Shown here: one piece after another, positions 37,236-46,836 of the stretch
Position numbering within the stretch: position 1 is the stretch's first letter
Layout: each line of letters begins with the position of its first letter
From: Candidatus Enterococcus testudinis
Lineage (GTDB): Bacteria; Bacillota; Bacilli; Lactobacillales; Enterococcaceae
Assembly: GCF_002140915.1 (NCBI RefSeq)
Contig: NZ_NGKU01000001.1
Location: forward strand, 2,494,628-2,558,627
Reading direction: 5' to 3'
Length of the DNA: 64,000 nucleotides
Position numbers and translations under genes: made by a program
The notes under the pieces: generated by a model
What the model saw: the letters and a program-made list of their open reading frames with translations, nothing else
Database searches by the model: none
What the model was told of the DNA's origin: nothing

Positions 37236-38941
37236 TTGGCCCACTCCTCAGCAAACCGTTTCTGACTCAGTGTCCAAAGTGAAACTGGTTCTTGCTGAGT
37301 GCCCCGTACTTCTAAGATTTGAAAACGCGGTTCCATAGCAGACGCGTTGATTTGCATTTGAAACGCCTCAACACTTTCTGCTAAAGACCAATCAGCGTCA
37401 TATAATGCGGCTACTTTCTGAAAATCAAGATGCAACGATGTGCCAAATAACGGCTCGAAATCTTCCGGTGCTAACGTCTGTTGCGATAAGAAAGAGAAAA
37501 TCCCGCCACCATCGTTATTCAACAAAATAATCGTCACCGGCAACTGATATTGCCGCAGCAACTGTAAGCCGTTCATATCGTGATACATAGCCAAATCACC
37601 AATCAATAGATAGGTTGGCTTTTGGCTCGCTTGCGCAATGCCCGCCACAGTCGAGATCAACCCGTCTATGCCGTTGACGCCCCGATTGCCATACACACGA
37701 TATGGTTGCATTGTTTCACTGCCGTATCGATCAAAGAACCGAATCGCATTGCTGTTGGCCAATAGAATCTGTGCATCTGTTGGCAAAGATTGTTGCAGCA
37801 TCCGTACAGATTGACTCTCATCAAAAGGATGATCCAGGAATTGATCAACGATGATCTGATTGGCAACTGTTTGTACTCTCTGCCATTGAGTGATCCACCC
37901 CTGATCGACTTGAAAATCATGATGTTGCCATTGGTCAGTAAAGCAATCGATTTCCGCTTCAATCAAATAATGCGCCCGATGCAATTGATCTTGCCATTGT
38001 CCAGAAGCATCCACAAATAACCATGTGGTGGATGCTGGCAATCGGTCCAACCACAACAGTACATTCTTGGTTACAGGCAAGCGCCCGAAACGCAGCACGA
38101 CTTCTGGCTGAAAAGTTTCGTCTATTTGCGGCAGCAGTAAATCTGCTTGGCTGATAAATGTACCTGCAGCTATGCCGCAGGTGGCTAAATTGGTCAAAGG
38201 ATCACCAATGATCGGCCAACCGATTTTCCCAGCAAAGAGGCGCAAGTGTTGCGCTTGAGTCAATGTCAAAGCCTCTCCTACAATGATGACACCCTTCTTT
38301 TGAAGTTGCGGCAATACTTGCTGGATCATTTCTTCGGCAAGTTGCTTGATTGGTTCTACATAGACGAATGGTTGATGAAAGGAACTGCTTTTCTCAAGAT
38401 CTGGCAGCAAAGGTTCCCGTAATGGGAAATTGATATGCACAGGACCTTTGGGGTGTTTTTTGGCTTCTGTCACACTATTGGCGGCTTGCCAAAAACTATA
38501 ACGCAACATATTCGGTTGATTTTCAGGTACGGTCATTTCAATCATTTGTTTGACGTGGGAGCCATACAACTGTTGCTGATCCATTGCTTGTGGTGCGCCG
38601 ACACCTCTTAATTCAGGCGGTCGGTCTGCGGTGAGCACGATCAACGGCAGATTGACGGCTTCTGCTTCACAAATCGCCGGATAGTAATTGGCGGCAGCAG
38701 TCCCCGATGTACACAATAAGACTGTTGGTTCTCCATCCACTTTGGTCATCCCCAACGCAAAGAAAGCCGCCGAGCGTTCATCGACATCCACAAAACATTC
38801 TATCTCAGGATCCCGGTGCAACAACAATGCCAAAGGTGTTGAGCGCGAACCTGGACTGATCACCCCTCTGGTGACGCCAGCAGCTTTTAAGCCTGCGATC
38901 GCCGCCAGCAAATAATCCGTCATCACTTCTTGATTAGACAT
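37232..38941 (-). CDS. menD: SEPHCHC synthase MenD
   Basis: MenD is a thiamine diphosphate enzyme that joins isochorismate and 2-oxoglutarate. The 569-aa product has the N-terminal domain with GVISPGSRSTPLAL and the ThDP-proximal Glu in DVDERSAAFFALG, the LLCTSGTAAANYYPA block, and the C-terminal ThDP motif IGDLAMYHDMNGL with NNDGGGIF. It overlaps menF by 8 bp upstream and menH by 4 bp downstream. Confidence 0.96.
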   Translation of the reverse strand: MSNQEVMTDYLLAAIAGLKAAGVTRGVISPGSRSTPLALLLHRDPEIECFVDVDERSAAFFALGMTKVDGEPTVLLCTSGTAAANYYPAICEAEAVNLPLIVLTADRPPELRGVGAPQAMDQQQLYGSHVKQMIEMTVPENQPNMLRYSFWQAANSVTEAKKHPKGPVHINFPLREPLLPDLEKSSSFHQPFVYVEPIKQLAEEMIQQVLPQLQKKGVIIVGEALTLTQAQHLRLFAGKIGWPIIGDPLTNLATCGIAAGTFISQADLLLPQIDETFQPEVVLRFGRLPVTKNVLLWLDRLPASTTWLFVDASGQWQDQLHRAHYLIEAEIDCFTDQWQHHDFQVDQGWITQWQRVQTVANQIIVDQFLDHPFDESQSVRMLQQSLPTDAQILLANSNAIRFFDRYGSETMQPYRVYGNRGVNGIDGLISTVAGIAQASQKPTYLLIGDLAMYHDMNGLQLLRQYQLPVTIILLNNDGGGIFSFLSQQTLAPEDFEPLFGTSLHLDFQKVAALYDADWSLAESVEAFQMQINASAMEPRFQILEVRGTQQEPVSLWTLSQKRFAEEWAK

Positions 38942-40301
38942 CTCCGATGATCCCCCTTCTCATTGGTTGAAATTTCAAACGCGTTTCTTGCTGCTCTGCT
39001 AAAGCCTGTGAGTCCGCGACAATACCGCACCCGGCATACAATGTCGCCTCGTTTTTGGTTACAACTCCTGAACGGATCGCTACCGCAAACTCGCCAGTAT
39101 CCTCTTGGATGCCTAACCAACCAATCGGTCCCCCATACATGCCACGGCTTTTTGGTTCATGGTCTCTGATCCATTGAACAGCCGCCTCTTTTGGTTCCCC
39201 ACCTAAAGCCGGTGTCGGATGCAGTTTTTGAACCGCCGTCAAAAAAGAAACAGCCGGCTTCCGTTTTCCTTTGAGCGGAACAAATAAGTGCTGGATATCA
39301 CGGTTCTTGATTACAGAACGCTTTTCCGAATGGAAGCCGTCTTCAATCAATGTAGACAACGCATGTGCCAAGCGATCCACAACGACTTGATGCTCATGGG
39401 TATTTTTAGGGTCTGACAAAAGCCCCTCAGCAAGCACTTGATCCTCCGCCTCTGTCTGTCCTCTAGGAGCCGAACCCGCAATACTCACCGTTTCAAAATA
39501 CTCATTCGTTCCTTTTAATAAGCGTTCTGGCGTAGCCCCAATAAAAAAGGTATCGCCTTGTTCCAAAGCAAACAAATAGGTACTTGGTTGTTGTTGGTTC
39601 AGATGTGCCAGAACTGTCTCACTATGCATCGTATCTGTTGTCGTCAAGCGCATTTGTCGGGCCAAGACGACTTTAGTCAAATCTGTGATCGGGTCTTTGA
39701 TTGCTTGGACAGTCGCATCGACTGCTTGCAGCCATTCAGGAACAGCAACCTCTACTTGGTCAGTCATCACAGCATACGACGACGTTTGTTTTTCTTGACG
39801 ACAGGCAGCAAGCCATAACAAGACTTGCCCATGTAGTGCAGCAACTTTGGTCAGTCTTTCTGCTTCGTCGGCTGCTGTAACGGTATACACAGCCCATGTT
39901 TTGGTTCCTTCTTGTTTGATCATGATTTCAGGCAACACAAATAGACCACTGCCCAGCTGCCCCCATTCATCTTGCGCAGCACGGTGCGTATCAAAAGCAA
40001 AACCACCCAGCAATAATGCTTGGCAGGCATCAGTTTCGGGCTGATAATGGTTTTTTTTCACATCATTTTGAATCGCATCAAATGTTGCTAAACTAGGTGC
40101 TTGATAATCGATTAACCAATGAAATGCCGCTATTGTCATCGTTTGATCAGGATTGCGCCAAAAATAACGGGCACCTTTCGCTGTCTCAGCCACAGCATAA
40201 AGGGCCAAAACATCACCACAGACAATTTCTTCACAGGTACTAAAGTAGCTTTTCCCCGAATCAAACGCTTGTTGATACTCTTTCGTTACAGTACTATTCA
40301 A
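38934..40301 (-). CDS. menF: Isochorismate synthase
   Basis: MenF isomerises chorismate to isochorismate. The 455-aa product is a chorismate-binding enzyme with VVLARQ (base Lys near residue 200), the FIGATPERLL and SIAGSAPRG segments, PTPALGGEPK and the C-terminal GGPIGWLG...FAVAIRSG block with GCGIVADS. It overlaps menE upstream and menD downstream by 8 bp each, so the three are translated as a unit. Confidence 0.95.
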   Translation of the reverse strand: MNSTVTKEYQQAFDSGKSYFSTCEEIVCGDVLALYAVAETAKGARYFWRNPDQTMTIAAFHWLIDYQAPSLATFDAIQNDVKKNHYQPETDACQALLLGGFAFDTHRAAQDEWGQLGSGLFVLPEIMIKQEGTKTWAVYTVTAADEAERLTKVAALHGQVLLWLAACRQEKQTSSYAVMTDQVEVAVPEWLQAVDATVQAIKDPITDLTKVVLARQMRLTTTDTMHSETVLAHLNQQQPSTYLFALEQGDTFFIGATPERLLKGTNEYFETVSIAGSAPRGQTEAEDQVLAEGLLSDPKNTHEHQVVVDRLAHALSTLIEDGFHSEKRSVIKNRDIQHLFVPLKGKRKPAVSFLTAVQKLHPTPALGGEPKEAAVQWIRDHEPKSRGMYGGPIGWLGIQEDTGEFAVAIRSGVVTKNEATLYAGCGIVADSQALAEQQETRLKFQPMRRGIIGDV

Positions 40302-41745
40302 TCTCGTTCACTCTTTCTTCACTTAACAGCCGCCGCTTGATGACTTTGCCGCTGGCTGTGCGTGGCAATGTGTCCATCTGGAAAAAACGGCGGGGAAATT
40401 TATAATGGGCAATCGTATCTTCTAAAGAATCCAGCAGAGCTTGTTTGGTGACCGATTGATTCAATACTACAAAGGCAACAGCTTCTTGCCCCCATTGAGG
40501 ATTGTCTTGGCCAACAACTGCTGCTTCAACGATCGCTGGATGCTGTTGCAGTGCTTGTTCTACTTCTGCAGGATAAATATTTTCACCGCCAGAAATAATC
40601 AGTTCACTTGAGCGGCTCACTACATAGAGATACCCTTCTTCATCTAAATAGCCTAAATCGCCAGTTGCAAACCATCCTTGGTGATCCCACTGTTCGTTTC
40701 CTCGATCATTGAGATAACTCGAGACAATTGCTGGGCCTTTCAAGTAGATTTCTCCGACAGTACAGGTTGCTTCTCTCCCTACGCCTGAAGAATGTGTTGT
40801 ATCAACAATCTGCAACTGGACATTCTTCAACGGAATGCCTGAGGCCCCTCGTTTGGCAATTGCTTTATCTGGCGGTAAAGCAACCACTTGCGAACACGTT
40901 TCCGTCATGCCGTAGGACTGGATGACAGCCAACTGCTTTTGCTGACATTGAGCAAGTAAGCCGCGGTCAATAGGGCCACCGCCCAGCAAAATATAGCGTA
41001 ACGCAGGAAACCCTGCTTGAGGTACAAAGGGCAATAGATCCCTGAGCATTTTGCTCACCAATGAAACCACTGTCCCTTGACTGTTGCTTAGATCAGTCGC
41101 CATGTCTTGCGGATCGAAACGATCATACAAACGCATACTGATGCCCAATTGCAACATCCGCAGTACGATCGATAAACCGCTGATATGATATAGCGGTACG
41201 GCACACAGCCAGCAATCATTTACTGAAATCGTTAAGTTTTGCTGTGTGGCTTGCGCACTTGCTTGATGATTGCCAAAGGTTTGCGGCACGCCTTTTGGCT
41301 TCCCTGTCGTCCCAGAAGTATACATGATCGATGCTATCTGGTTGGGTTGATACACCTGACGTTCCGCCACCTCAAAGGAAGCAGCTGCAGTTTTGCCAAA
41401 TGGCAGCAATTGAACGTTTGCTAAATCAAGCCGCTTGTCGGTGATCACAAAACGACAATCTGCATCTTGCAGTTGAAAGACCAACTCTTTATTGGTCAAC
41501 CTGGTATTCAAACACTGGACTTCGATTCCTAATTCCCATAAGGCAAGGATCGTAAAGACCATTTCCGGTTGATTCTCGCTGAAAATCGCTACACGGCTTG
41601 CTTCTTCTAATTTAGGATGATAATAGGCAGTATATTGGTTCACTTCTGCTTGTAAGGCAGCAAACGACCAGCTTTTATTCTGCCAATAAAAAGCTGGTCG
41701 TTCTGGATGAAGTTGTGCTTGCCTTTGCAGCCAACTCCCTGTCAT
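40294..41745 (-). CDS. menE: o-Succinylbenzoate-CoA ligase
   Basis: MenE activates o-succinylbenzoate with ATP and CoA. The 483-aa product is an ANL enzyme with A3 motif MYTSGTTGKPKG near residue 140, A5 YGMTETCSQ, A7 FATGDLGYLDEEG, A8 SRSSELIISGGENIYP and A10 Lys in RTASGKVIKR. Its start overlaps the menB stop by one base (TAATG). It precedes menF in the operon. Confidence 0.95.
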   Translation of the reverse strand: MTGSWLQRQAQLHPERPAFYWQNKSWSFAALQAEVNQYTAYYHPKLEEASRVAIFSENQPEMVFTILALWELGIEVQCLNTRLTNKELVFQLQDADCRFVITDKRLDLANVQLLPFGKTAAASFEVAERQVYQPNQIASIMYTSGTTGKPKGVPQTFGNHQASAQATQQNLTISVNDCWLCAVPLYHISGLSIVLRMLQLGISMRLYDRFDPQDMATDLSNSQGTVVSLVSKMLRDLLPFVPQAGFPALRYILLGGGPIDRGLLAQCQQKQLAVIQSYGMTETCSQVVALPPDKAIAKRGASGIPLKNVQLQIVDTTHSSGVGREATCTVGEIYLKGPAIVSSYLNDRGNEQWDHQGWFATGDLGYLDEEGYLYVVSRSSELIISGGENIYPAEVEQALQQHPAIVEAAVVGQDNPQWGQEAVAFVVLNQSVTKQALLDSLEDTIAHYKFPRRFFQMDTLPRTASGKVIKRRLLSEERVNEIE

Positions 41746-42560
41746 TATGGGAATTTAGGGAATTGATCGAAGTCAGGTTGACGCTTTTCTTTAAAGGCAT
41801 CGCGGCCTTCTTTGGCTTCATCCATTGTGTAATACAACAAGGTTGCATCCCCTGCTAATTGTTGAATACCCGCTAATCCATCCGTATCTGCATTCATTGA
41901 AGCTTTGATCATTCGTAAGGCCAATGGACTCTTTTGCAACATGGTTTCAGCCCATTCCATCGTCACGTCTTCGACCTCTTCTAGAGGTACGACCGTATTG
42001 ATCCAGTTCATTGCTAATGCTTCTTCAGCTGTATATTGTTTTGTCATAAACCAGACTTCTTTGGCTTTCTTATGGCCAATCGTACGTGCTAAGTATCCAG
42101 AACCATAACCGCCATCGAAACTGCCCACGTTCGGTCCAGTTTGACCAAACTTAGCGTTCTCTGCTGCAATTGTCAAATCACAGACCAATTGCAAAACATT
42201 CCCGCCACCAATCGACCAGCCTTTGACCATTGCGATCACTGGTTTTGGCAGTGTCCGGATCAGACGTTGCAGGTCCAAAACATTCAAACGTGGTACTTGG
42301 TCTTCACCGACATATCCACCATGTCCCCGTACTTTTTGGTCGCCGCCAGAACAAAAGGCTTTATCGCCAGCACCAGTCAAAATAATCACACCGATACCGG
42401 GTTCATCACGACTGATAGAAAATGCATCGATCATTTCAAACACCGTTTTTGGTGTAAAGGCATTGTGTACATGGGGACGGTTGATCGTGATCTTCGCCAC
42501 TTTACCATGCTGTTCAAATAAAATTTCATCATACTCTTTAAGGGATTTCCATTCTCTCAT
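41745..42560 (-). CDS. menB: 1,4-Dihydroxy-2-naphthoyl-CoA synthase
   Basis: MenB closes the second ring of the naphthoquinone (crotonase fold). The 271-aa product has the oxyanion segments [19 protein letters not shown] and [19 protein letters not shown], and the family [17 protein letters not shown] block with the catalytic Asp/Tyr region. A GAGGAGG site lies upstream, and TATAAT at 42591-42596 (minus strand) is the likely -10. It is the first gene of menBEFDHC. Confidence 0.97.
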   Translation of the reverse strand: MREWKSLKEYDEILFEQHGKVAKITINRPHVHNAFTPKTVFEMIDAFSISRDEPGIGVIILTGAGDKAFCSGGDQKVRGHGGYVGEDQVPRLNVLDLQRLIRTLPKPVIAMVKGWSIGGGNVLQLVCDLTIAAENAKFGQTGPNVGSFDGGYGSGYLARTIGHKKAKEVWFMTKQYTAEEALAMNWINTVVPLEEVEDVTMEWAETMLQKSPLALRMIKASMNADTDGLAGIQQLAGDATLLYYTMDEAKEGRDAFKEKRQPDFDQFPKFP

Positions 42561-42731
42561 TCCAATTTCCTCCTCAACTCACATAGTTCCATTATACACA
42601 TAACTACGTGCTTTTCGTTGGAAATTGCTTTGAATCATTCATTTCCTATAAAAAATCTTATTTGAACCAATACGTGCAGGGATAGCCGCCAGAAAACATG
42701 CTATAATCAAACAAAAAAAGGAGTCCACTGT

Positions 42732-43115
42732 ATGAACTTACTCGACACATTAGGCATTCAAATTGAGGAAACCACCGCTGCACTTGTCCGATTACGAATG
42801 GATGTTGGCCCACAACACAAACAGCCCTTCGGTATCCTCCACGGCGGGATCAATGGTGTGTTGATCGAAACGGCGTGCAGTATCGGCGCCAACCAAGCAT
42901 TAGCAGCAGATGAAGCTTTTGCTGCCGGTGTGGATCTGCAAGTCAATCATTTACATGCTGTCCAAGACGGCACGCTGATCGTTGAAGCCACCCCTGATAA
43001 AATCGGCGCCCGTATCCAAACTTGGCAAGCAACGATTTGGCAAGAACATGGACCAAAGACCGCTGTTGGCCGTTGTACCTTGACAACATTGAAGAAAAAA
43101 GAAGCCAGCAGCTAA
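42732..43115 (+). CDS. menI: Hotdog thioesterase, probable DHNA-CoA thioesterase
   Basis: The 127-aa product is a PaaI/YdiI-type hotdog thioesterase: HGGINGVLIETACSIGA carries the acid Glu on the central helix, preceded by FGILHGG, and the C-terminal strand has AVGRCTLTT. It is divergent from menB and has an extended -10 promoter (TGC-TATAAT at 42699-42707). Together with the men operon the obvious role is to release 1,4-dihydroxy-2-naphthoate from its CoA ester; this is inferred from position and fold. Confidence 0.82.
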   Translation: MNLLDTLGIQIEETTAALVRLRMDVGPQHKQPFGILHGGINGVLIETACSIGANQALAADEAFAAGVDLQVNHLHAVQDGTLIVEATPDKIGARIQTWQATIWQEHGPKTAVGRCTLTTLKKKEASS

Positions 43116-43143
43116 AACAACGGCTACTGCCTTTTTCTATAAA

Positions 43144-43182
43144 AAAAAAACAGCGAAAGGCGGCCCTTTCGCTGTTTTTGTG
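43144..43182. terminator. Bidirectional terminator
   Basis: ACAGCGAAAGG and CCTTTCGCTGT arms, with A-run before and T-run after, lie between menI and the DUF2922 gene. Confidence 0.88.
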
Positions 43183-43194
43183 TATGCCTATTTT

Positions 43195-43407
43195 TTAAAA
43201 CAATTGTGTTTCGATGGTTTCAACAATCTTCGCACCTGATACTTCTGCGTAATATTGCACATCATTGCTTGCAAAGATGCCCACTGCTGCAATAGCTTCC
43301 ATGCCTTGCCGCACTTGTTCGGCAGAAATCGTTTCATCAAAGACTTTCGGTTGCAAGGTATGCTTCTTGCCTTCACTGTTCAAGAAAATCGTGTGTAATT
43401 TTTTCAT
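43195..43407 (-). CDS. DUF2922 small protein
   Basis: The 70-aa product matches the DUF2922 family of small Firmicutes proteins of unknown function. It begins MKKLHTIFLNSEGKKHTLQP, followed by an alpha helix (ISAEQVRQGMEAIAAVG) and a final beta strand (AKIVETIETQLF). No membrane or signal segment is seen. It follows the DUF1659-like gene with a 34-bp gap in one unit; the two families are usually neighbours. Confidence 0.7.
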   Translation of the reverse strand: MKKLHTIFLNSEGKKHTLQPKVFDETISAEQVRQGMEAIAAVGIFASNDVQYYAEVSGAKIVETIETQLF

Positions 43408-43441
43408 CAGCGTCTCCTTTCTTTGCTTCTTTCAGCAACGG

Positions 43442-43645
43442 TTATTTGACATATTCATTTTGGATCGTTTCGACAACGGAAGACAATGCCGCGGTCTCTG
43501 AGAACTGCGTCAATGCTTCGCCGACAGCGACGATTTGCGCTTCACTGGCACCATTCGTGACACGATTCAATGTTTGATTGATCGGCTTTTCTGAATCAGG
43601 CGTATCAATACGCACGGCCAATTTGGTTGTTGTACCGATTTTCAT
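43442..43645 (-). CDS. DUF1659-like small protein
   Basis: The 67-aa product begins MKIGTTTKLAVRIDTP and has the QTLNRVTNGASEAQIVAVGEAL segment split across residues 27-50, in keeping with the DUF1659 family. Function is unknown. A start codon at 43645 is preferred; a GTG three codons upstream is the alternative. It is the first gene of a two-gene unit with DUF2922. An inverted repeat lies about 40 bp upstream. Confidence 0.65.
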   Translation of the reverse strand: MKIGTTTKLAVRIDTPDSEKPINQTLNRVTNGASEAQIVAVGEALTQFSETAALSSVVETIQNEYVK

Positions 43646-43681
43646 ATTCCCCACATCCTTTCTTTTGATTCATGTTGCATC

Positions 43682-43700
43682 TGTAAGTGGCGCCCTTACA
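43682..43700. promoter_or_regulatory. Inverted repeat upstream of the DUF1659-like gene
   Basis: TGTAAG and CTTACA arms surround a TGGCGCC centre that is itself nearly symmetric. It lies between two divergent genes, so it may be an operator. No regulator is known. Confidence 0.35.
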
Positions 43701-43813
43701 TAAATAGAAACGACAATAGACGTTAAAAGTAAAAATATTTTTGTTCAGACTCACTCTTTTTTTACAGAAATAATGAGATTCGCTATAATGAGGAATAGAA
43801 AGTGAGGCATATT

Positions 43814-45004
43814 ATGAAAAAAAATCGTTTGATCCAATTTTTAGGTGGCAAAACCAGTTATTATGTTCTGGGCTTGATTATCCTATGTACAGTCGCTATC
43901 TTTTTATTGAATAAAATTTCTTTTTTGTTTACACCTTTTGCAGCCATCGTAACAGCTATTATCCCGCCATTTTTGTTTGGCTTGATTTTATACTACTTAT
44001 TTAATCCAATCGTCGACAAATTGGCACCAAAGATTCCCCGTACCGTCACAATCACGGGCATTTATTTGATTATTGCTTTGTTGATCGTCTTTGCAGGTTT
44101 CCAGCTCTATCCTGTATTGGCCCAACAAACCACGGATCTAATCAATAGCTTGCCTGATTTAGTGGATGATTTTCAACAAAATGCTGATTCATTTTTAGCA
44201 AATACACCTTTCAACGATGAAATGAGTCAGATCACGGATACGTTTCAAGATATTGCCAATAACATCATGTCCTTCATCGGTAATTATTGGCAGACAGGTG
44301 CTGCTGGATTAAGTAGTCTTTTCTCTACGATTTCCACACTCTTTATCGCATTATTCACAGGACCCATCATTGCGTTCTTCTTGCTGCGCAATCCCAATAA
44401 GTTTTATTTTTCGGTTTTGTCGTTGATTCCGCCTCGCTTTAGAAAAGATTTTAACGAACTGGTGAAAATCTCCGATCTGCAAGTAGGTGCTTTCCTAAAA
44501 GGTCAAATCATCTCATCTCTAATTTTAGGCGCTATCTACTGGGTCGTTTTCTTGTTGATTGGTTTGGAATATGCCAGTATTATCGCCATTGCCGCTGGTA
44601 TTTTGTGTATTATCCCTTATATTGGTCCCTTCATCGTCTTCTTCCCGGGGTTATTTATTGCTGCACAGGACTCGACGGGCATGTTGATCAAATTTTTGAT
44701 TGCTTGGTTCGCTGTTCAAATACTTCATGGCGATTTGGTCGTACCTCGTGTCATGGGGGATCGTTTGAAAATCCATCCTATTACGATTTTGGTCGTTTTA
44801 TTGGTCATGGGGGATTTGATGGGCCTAGTAGGAGTGATCTTCGGGATTCCGATTTATTGCTTGATCAAAGTATTGGTAGTCTATCTATTTCGCAAGTTCA
44901 AGCAACGTTATAATCGTTTCTATGGACAAGATGGCAAATACTTCCACAGTGCTTTCACGAGTAAAGATTACTTAGGTGACGAAGATCGGTCGGCGAAAAA
45001 ATAA
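43814..45004 (+). CDS. AI-2E family transporter (PerM/YdbI-like)
   Basis: The 396-aa product is a membrane protein of the AI-2E exporter superfamily with about eight helices, two before and the rest after a large extracellular loop (residues 95-155, DLVDDFQQN...). The family C-terminal block ILVVLLVMGDLMGLVGVIFGIP is present. Members have varied roles, including sodium/proton antiport in some; TqsA-like export is not established here. The start at 43814 (MKKNRLIQF) is 6 bases from AGTGAGG; a GTG four codons earlier is rejected. Confidence 0.85.
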   Translation: MKKNRLIQFLGGKTSYYVLGLIILCTVAIFLLNKISFLFTPFAAIVTAIIPPFLFGLILYYLFNPIVDKLAPKIPRTVTITGIYLIIALLIVFAGFQLYPVLAQQTTDLINSLPDLVDDFQQNADSFLANTPFNDEMSQITDTFQDIANNIMSFIGNYWQTGAAGLSSLFSTISTLFIALFTGPIIAFFLLRNPNKFYFSVLSLIPPRFRKDFNELVKISDLQVGAFLKGQIISSLILGAIYWVVFLLIGLEYASIIAIAAGILCIIPYIGPFIVFFPGLFIAAQDSTGMLIKFLIAWFAVQILHGDLVVPRVMGDRLKIHPITILVVLLVMGDLMGLVGVIFGIPIYCLIKVLVVYLFRKFKQRYNRFYGQDGKYFHSAFTSKDYLGDEDRSAKK

Positions 45005-45048
45005 AGCTGTTGTCTGCTAAGACACAGTTCATATGTTCAAAATCAAAT

Positions 45049-45101
45049 AGGCACATCTTGTTACCGATCCTATGGATCAATGGCAAGATGTGCCTGTTTT
45101 T
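45049..45101. terminator. Terminator after the AI-2E family gene
   Basis: A perfect 12-bp stem AGGCACATCTTG / CAAGATGTGCCT with an inner GATCC/GGATC pair is followed by T residues on the plus strand; it also faces the ROK kinase gene. Confidence 0.8.
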
Positions 45102-45107
45102 GACTAT

Positions 45108-46049
45108 TTATTTTGCTAACTGATTATTCTCATGAGATAAAAAGAATTGATACAACGCCCCTAAAATATTGGCATCGTTCTGAAAATGGCAAGCTTTGAT
45201 CATTGGCTTAGTCAGTGTTTGTTGCAACAACGGCAAACTATTTAGTAACCCATCATATTGATGATTGATTTCCTCACAAACAATTTCCTGTGCACTAATT
45301 CCCCCACCAATCACATAACAGGACAAATCGACCACTGACTGAACATTGAGAATCATACAAGCGATTTCCCGGCAATATTCCACAAACAAAGGCCATACCT
45401 GTGGATCTTTACGATTAATTGCTTCAAAAACAGCTTCGCCATCCGCTAAGTCATCCAGTCCGAGTTGTTTCGCAGCTTGACGAATCATGGCAACTGCTGA
45501 GCCGCTAAAACCATATAGTTGCTGAACCGACAGTCTTTGTTCATTCACATTCTCGCTATTTCTGGCAGCATTAAGCATGAAACTTAACTCTCCTGCTTGA
45601 AAATGAGTACCCTCGACCAATCGACCATCAAGAATGATGCCCCCACCAATACCTGTTCCTAATGTGATAGCGGCACCATTGTCGATACCTTGCAAGTTGC
45701 CCAACCATAATTCGGCTAAAGCCGCCGCTTTGCCATCATTGATGACTGACACAGGCAAAGCGAACTTCGCCGTCAGTATCTCTTTCAAAGACACACCATC
45801 CAAAAATGGCAAGGCACCACCAAAGGAAATGGTTCCTTTCTGAGTATCGACCTTCCCTGGTGTACTAAAAGCGATGCCACGAATCTCTTGTTGGCGTTCA
45901 CTGATGATCCCCTCGATCGCTGCTAAAAAATCAGGCAACGATTTCTGTGTTTTGGTTCGTGTTTTTGCCAGAATATGTCCGGAACGGTCAATCAATGCGG
46001 ATTTGAGATGGGTGCCTCCGATGTCGATGCTTAGATAGTGTTTACTCAT
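45108..46049 (-). CDS. ROK-family sugar kinase
   Basis: The 313-aa product has the ROK kinase features: ATP phosphate motif DIGGTHLKSA at the start, catalytic Asp in INDGKAAALAE, and LGTGIGGGIILDG. The zinc motif CxCGxxGC of many ROK kinases is absent; the equivalent region is ELSFMLNAARNSE. This is the pattern of the beta-glucoside kinase (BglK) branch, but the substrate is uncertain. It overlaps the upstream GyrI-like gene by 8 bp. Confidence 0.85.
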   Translation of the reverse strand: MSKHYLSIDIGGTHLKSALIDRSGHILAKTRTKTQKSLPDFLAAIEGIISERQQEIRGIAFSTPGKVDTQKGTISFGGALPFLDGVSLKEILTAKFALPVSVINDGKAAALAELWLGNLQGIDNGAAITLGTGIGGGIILDGRLVEGTHFQAGELSFMLNAARNSENVNEQRLSVQQLYGFSGSAVAMIRQAAKQLGLDDLADGEAVFEAINRKDPQVWPLFVEYCREIACMILNVQSVVDLSCYVIGGGISAQEIVCEEINHQYDGLLNSLPLLQQTLTKPMIKACHFQNDANILGALYQFFLSHENNQLAK

Positions 46050-46689
46050 TCAGCGCATCCTCCTCACCAATCGATGCCACCGCCCATCTCAAGACCGTCT
46101 TCGCTTTTTCAGGTGCAGTCTTTCTCGGATCGCTCAAATAGATCTCACGATGTTGAAAGTTGTCCATCGTTGGCCGAATCATCAATTGTTCTTGCGCCAA
46201 TACTTCTTTCATTTGAGCAAAAGTTTCTGGCTCCGTTTCAAAAGGGCCGATATGAAGCGCTTGGACCGCCAACCCTTCTTCATAACTTTCAAAAATCAAA
46301 TGATCCAAGTAAGGATTTTGCTTTTTTTCTTTCACTTCCAGTAACTGCGCTTGAAACATACTTTCTGTGACTTGTTTAGGCTGTCGGATCATGATTTTGT
46401 AGATCAATTCATCTTTCTTCACTGGACCATCAGGTTTTGTTTTCGAGGTCCACACACCTTCTAATGGATAGACCGTATATTCAAAAGGTGAACCAATCGT
46501 TCCTTTTTTCAATCCCATACGGATGCTGTAGGCCACGCTATACAAAGCCTCGATTTGTTGAGCGAATGCCGGTCGATTGGGATCACCTTGACTGTTTAAC
46601 CCAATGAAGTGATAGGTTGGTATTGTGAGGATCGTTGGTTTCTTTGGTACATACACATCTTTTTCTTGTTTTCGCCATTCGTATTTCAT
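46042..46689 (-). CDS. GyrI-like small-molecule-binding protein
   Basis: The 215-aa product matches stand-alone GyrI-like (AraC effector-binding-like) proteins of the Lin2189 type. It begins MKYEWRKQEKDVYVPKKP and has IPTYHFIGLNSQGDPN, VYPLEGVW and a C-terminal HREIYLSDPRKTAPEK segment. Such proteins bind small compounds, and some hydrolyse xenobiotics; they carry no DNA-binding domain. It is the first of a two-gene unit with the ROK kinase. Confidence 0.8.
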   Translation of the reverse strand: MKYEWRKQEKDVYVPKKPTILTIPTYHFIGLNSQGDPNRPAFAQQIEALYSVAYSIRMGLKKGTIGSPFEYTVYPLEGVWTSKTKPDGPVKKDELIYKIMIRQPKQVTESMFQAQLLEVKEKKQNPYLDHLIFESYEEGLAVQALHIGPFETEPETFAQMKEVLAQEQLMIRPTMDNFQHREIYLSDPRKTAPEKAKTVLRWAVASIGEEDALNE

Positions 46690-46775
46690 TGAATCCTCCT
46701 TCTGAACTGTATTTCCAACTATTTTACCATGAAATCAACATTGATTTGTCAAGGAATATCTATTTATTCGTAATA

Positions 46776-46826
46776 AAAAAAAAACGAAGAGCACCTCCAT
46801 TTACCTATAGAGATTACGCTTCGTTT
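46776..46826 (-). terminator. Terminator of the amino acid ABC operon
   Basis: AAACGAAG and CTTCGTTT arms enclose a loop of about 29 bases, and a run of ten T residues follows on the minus strand. Confidence 0.7.
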
Positions 46827-46836
46827 ATAAAAGTAC

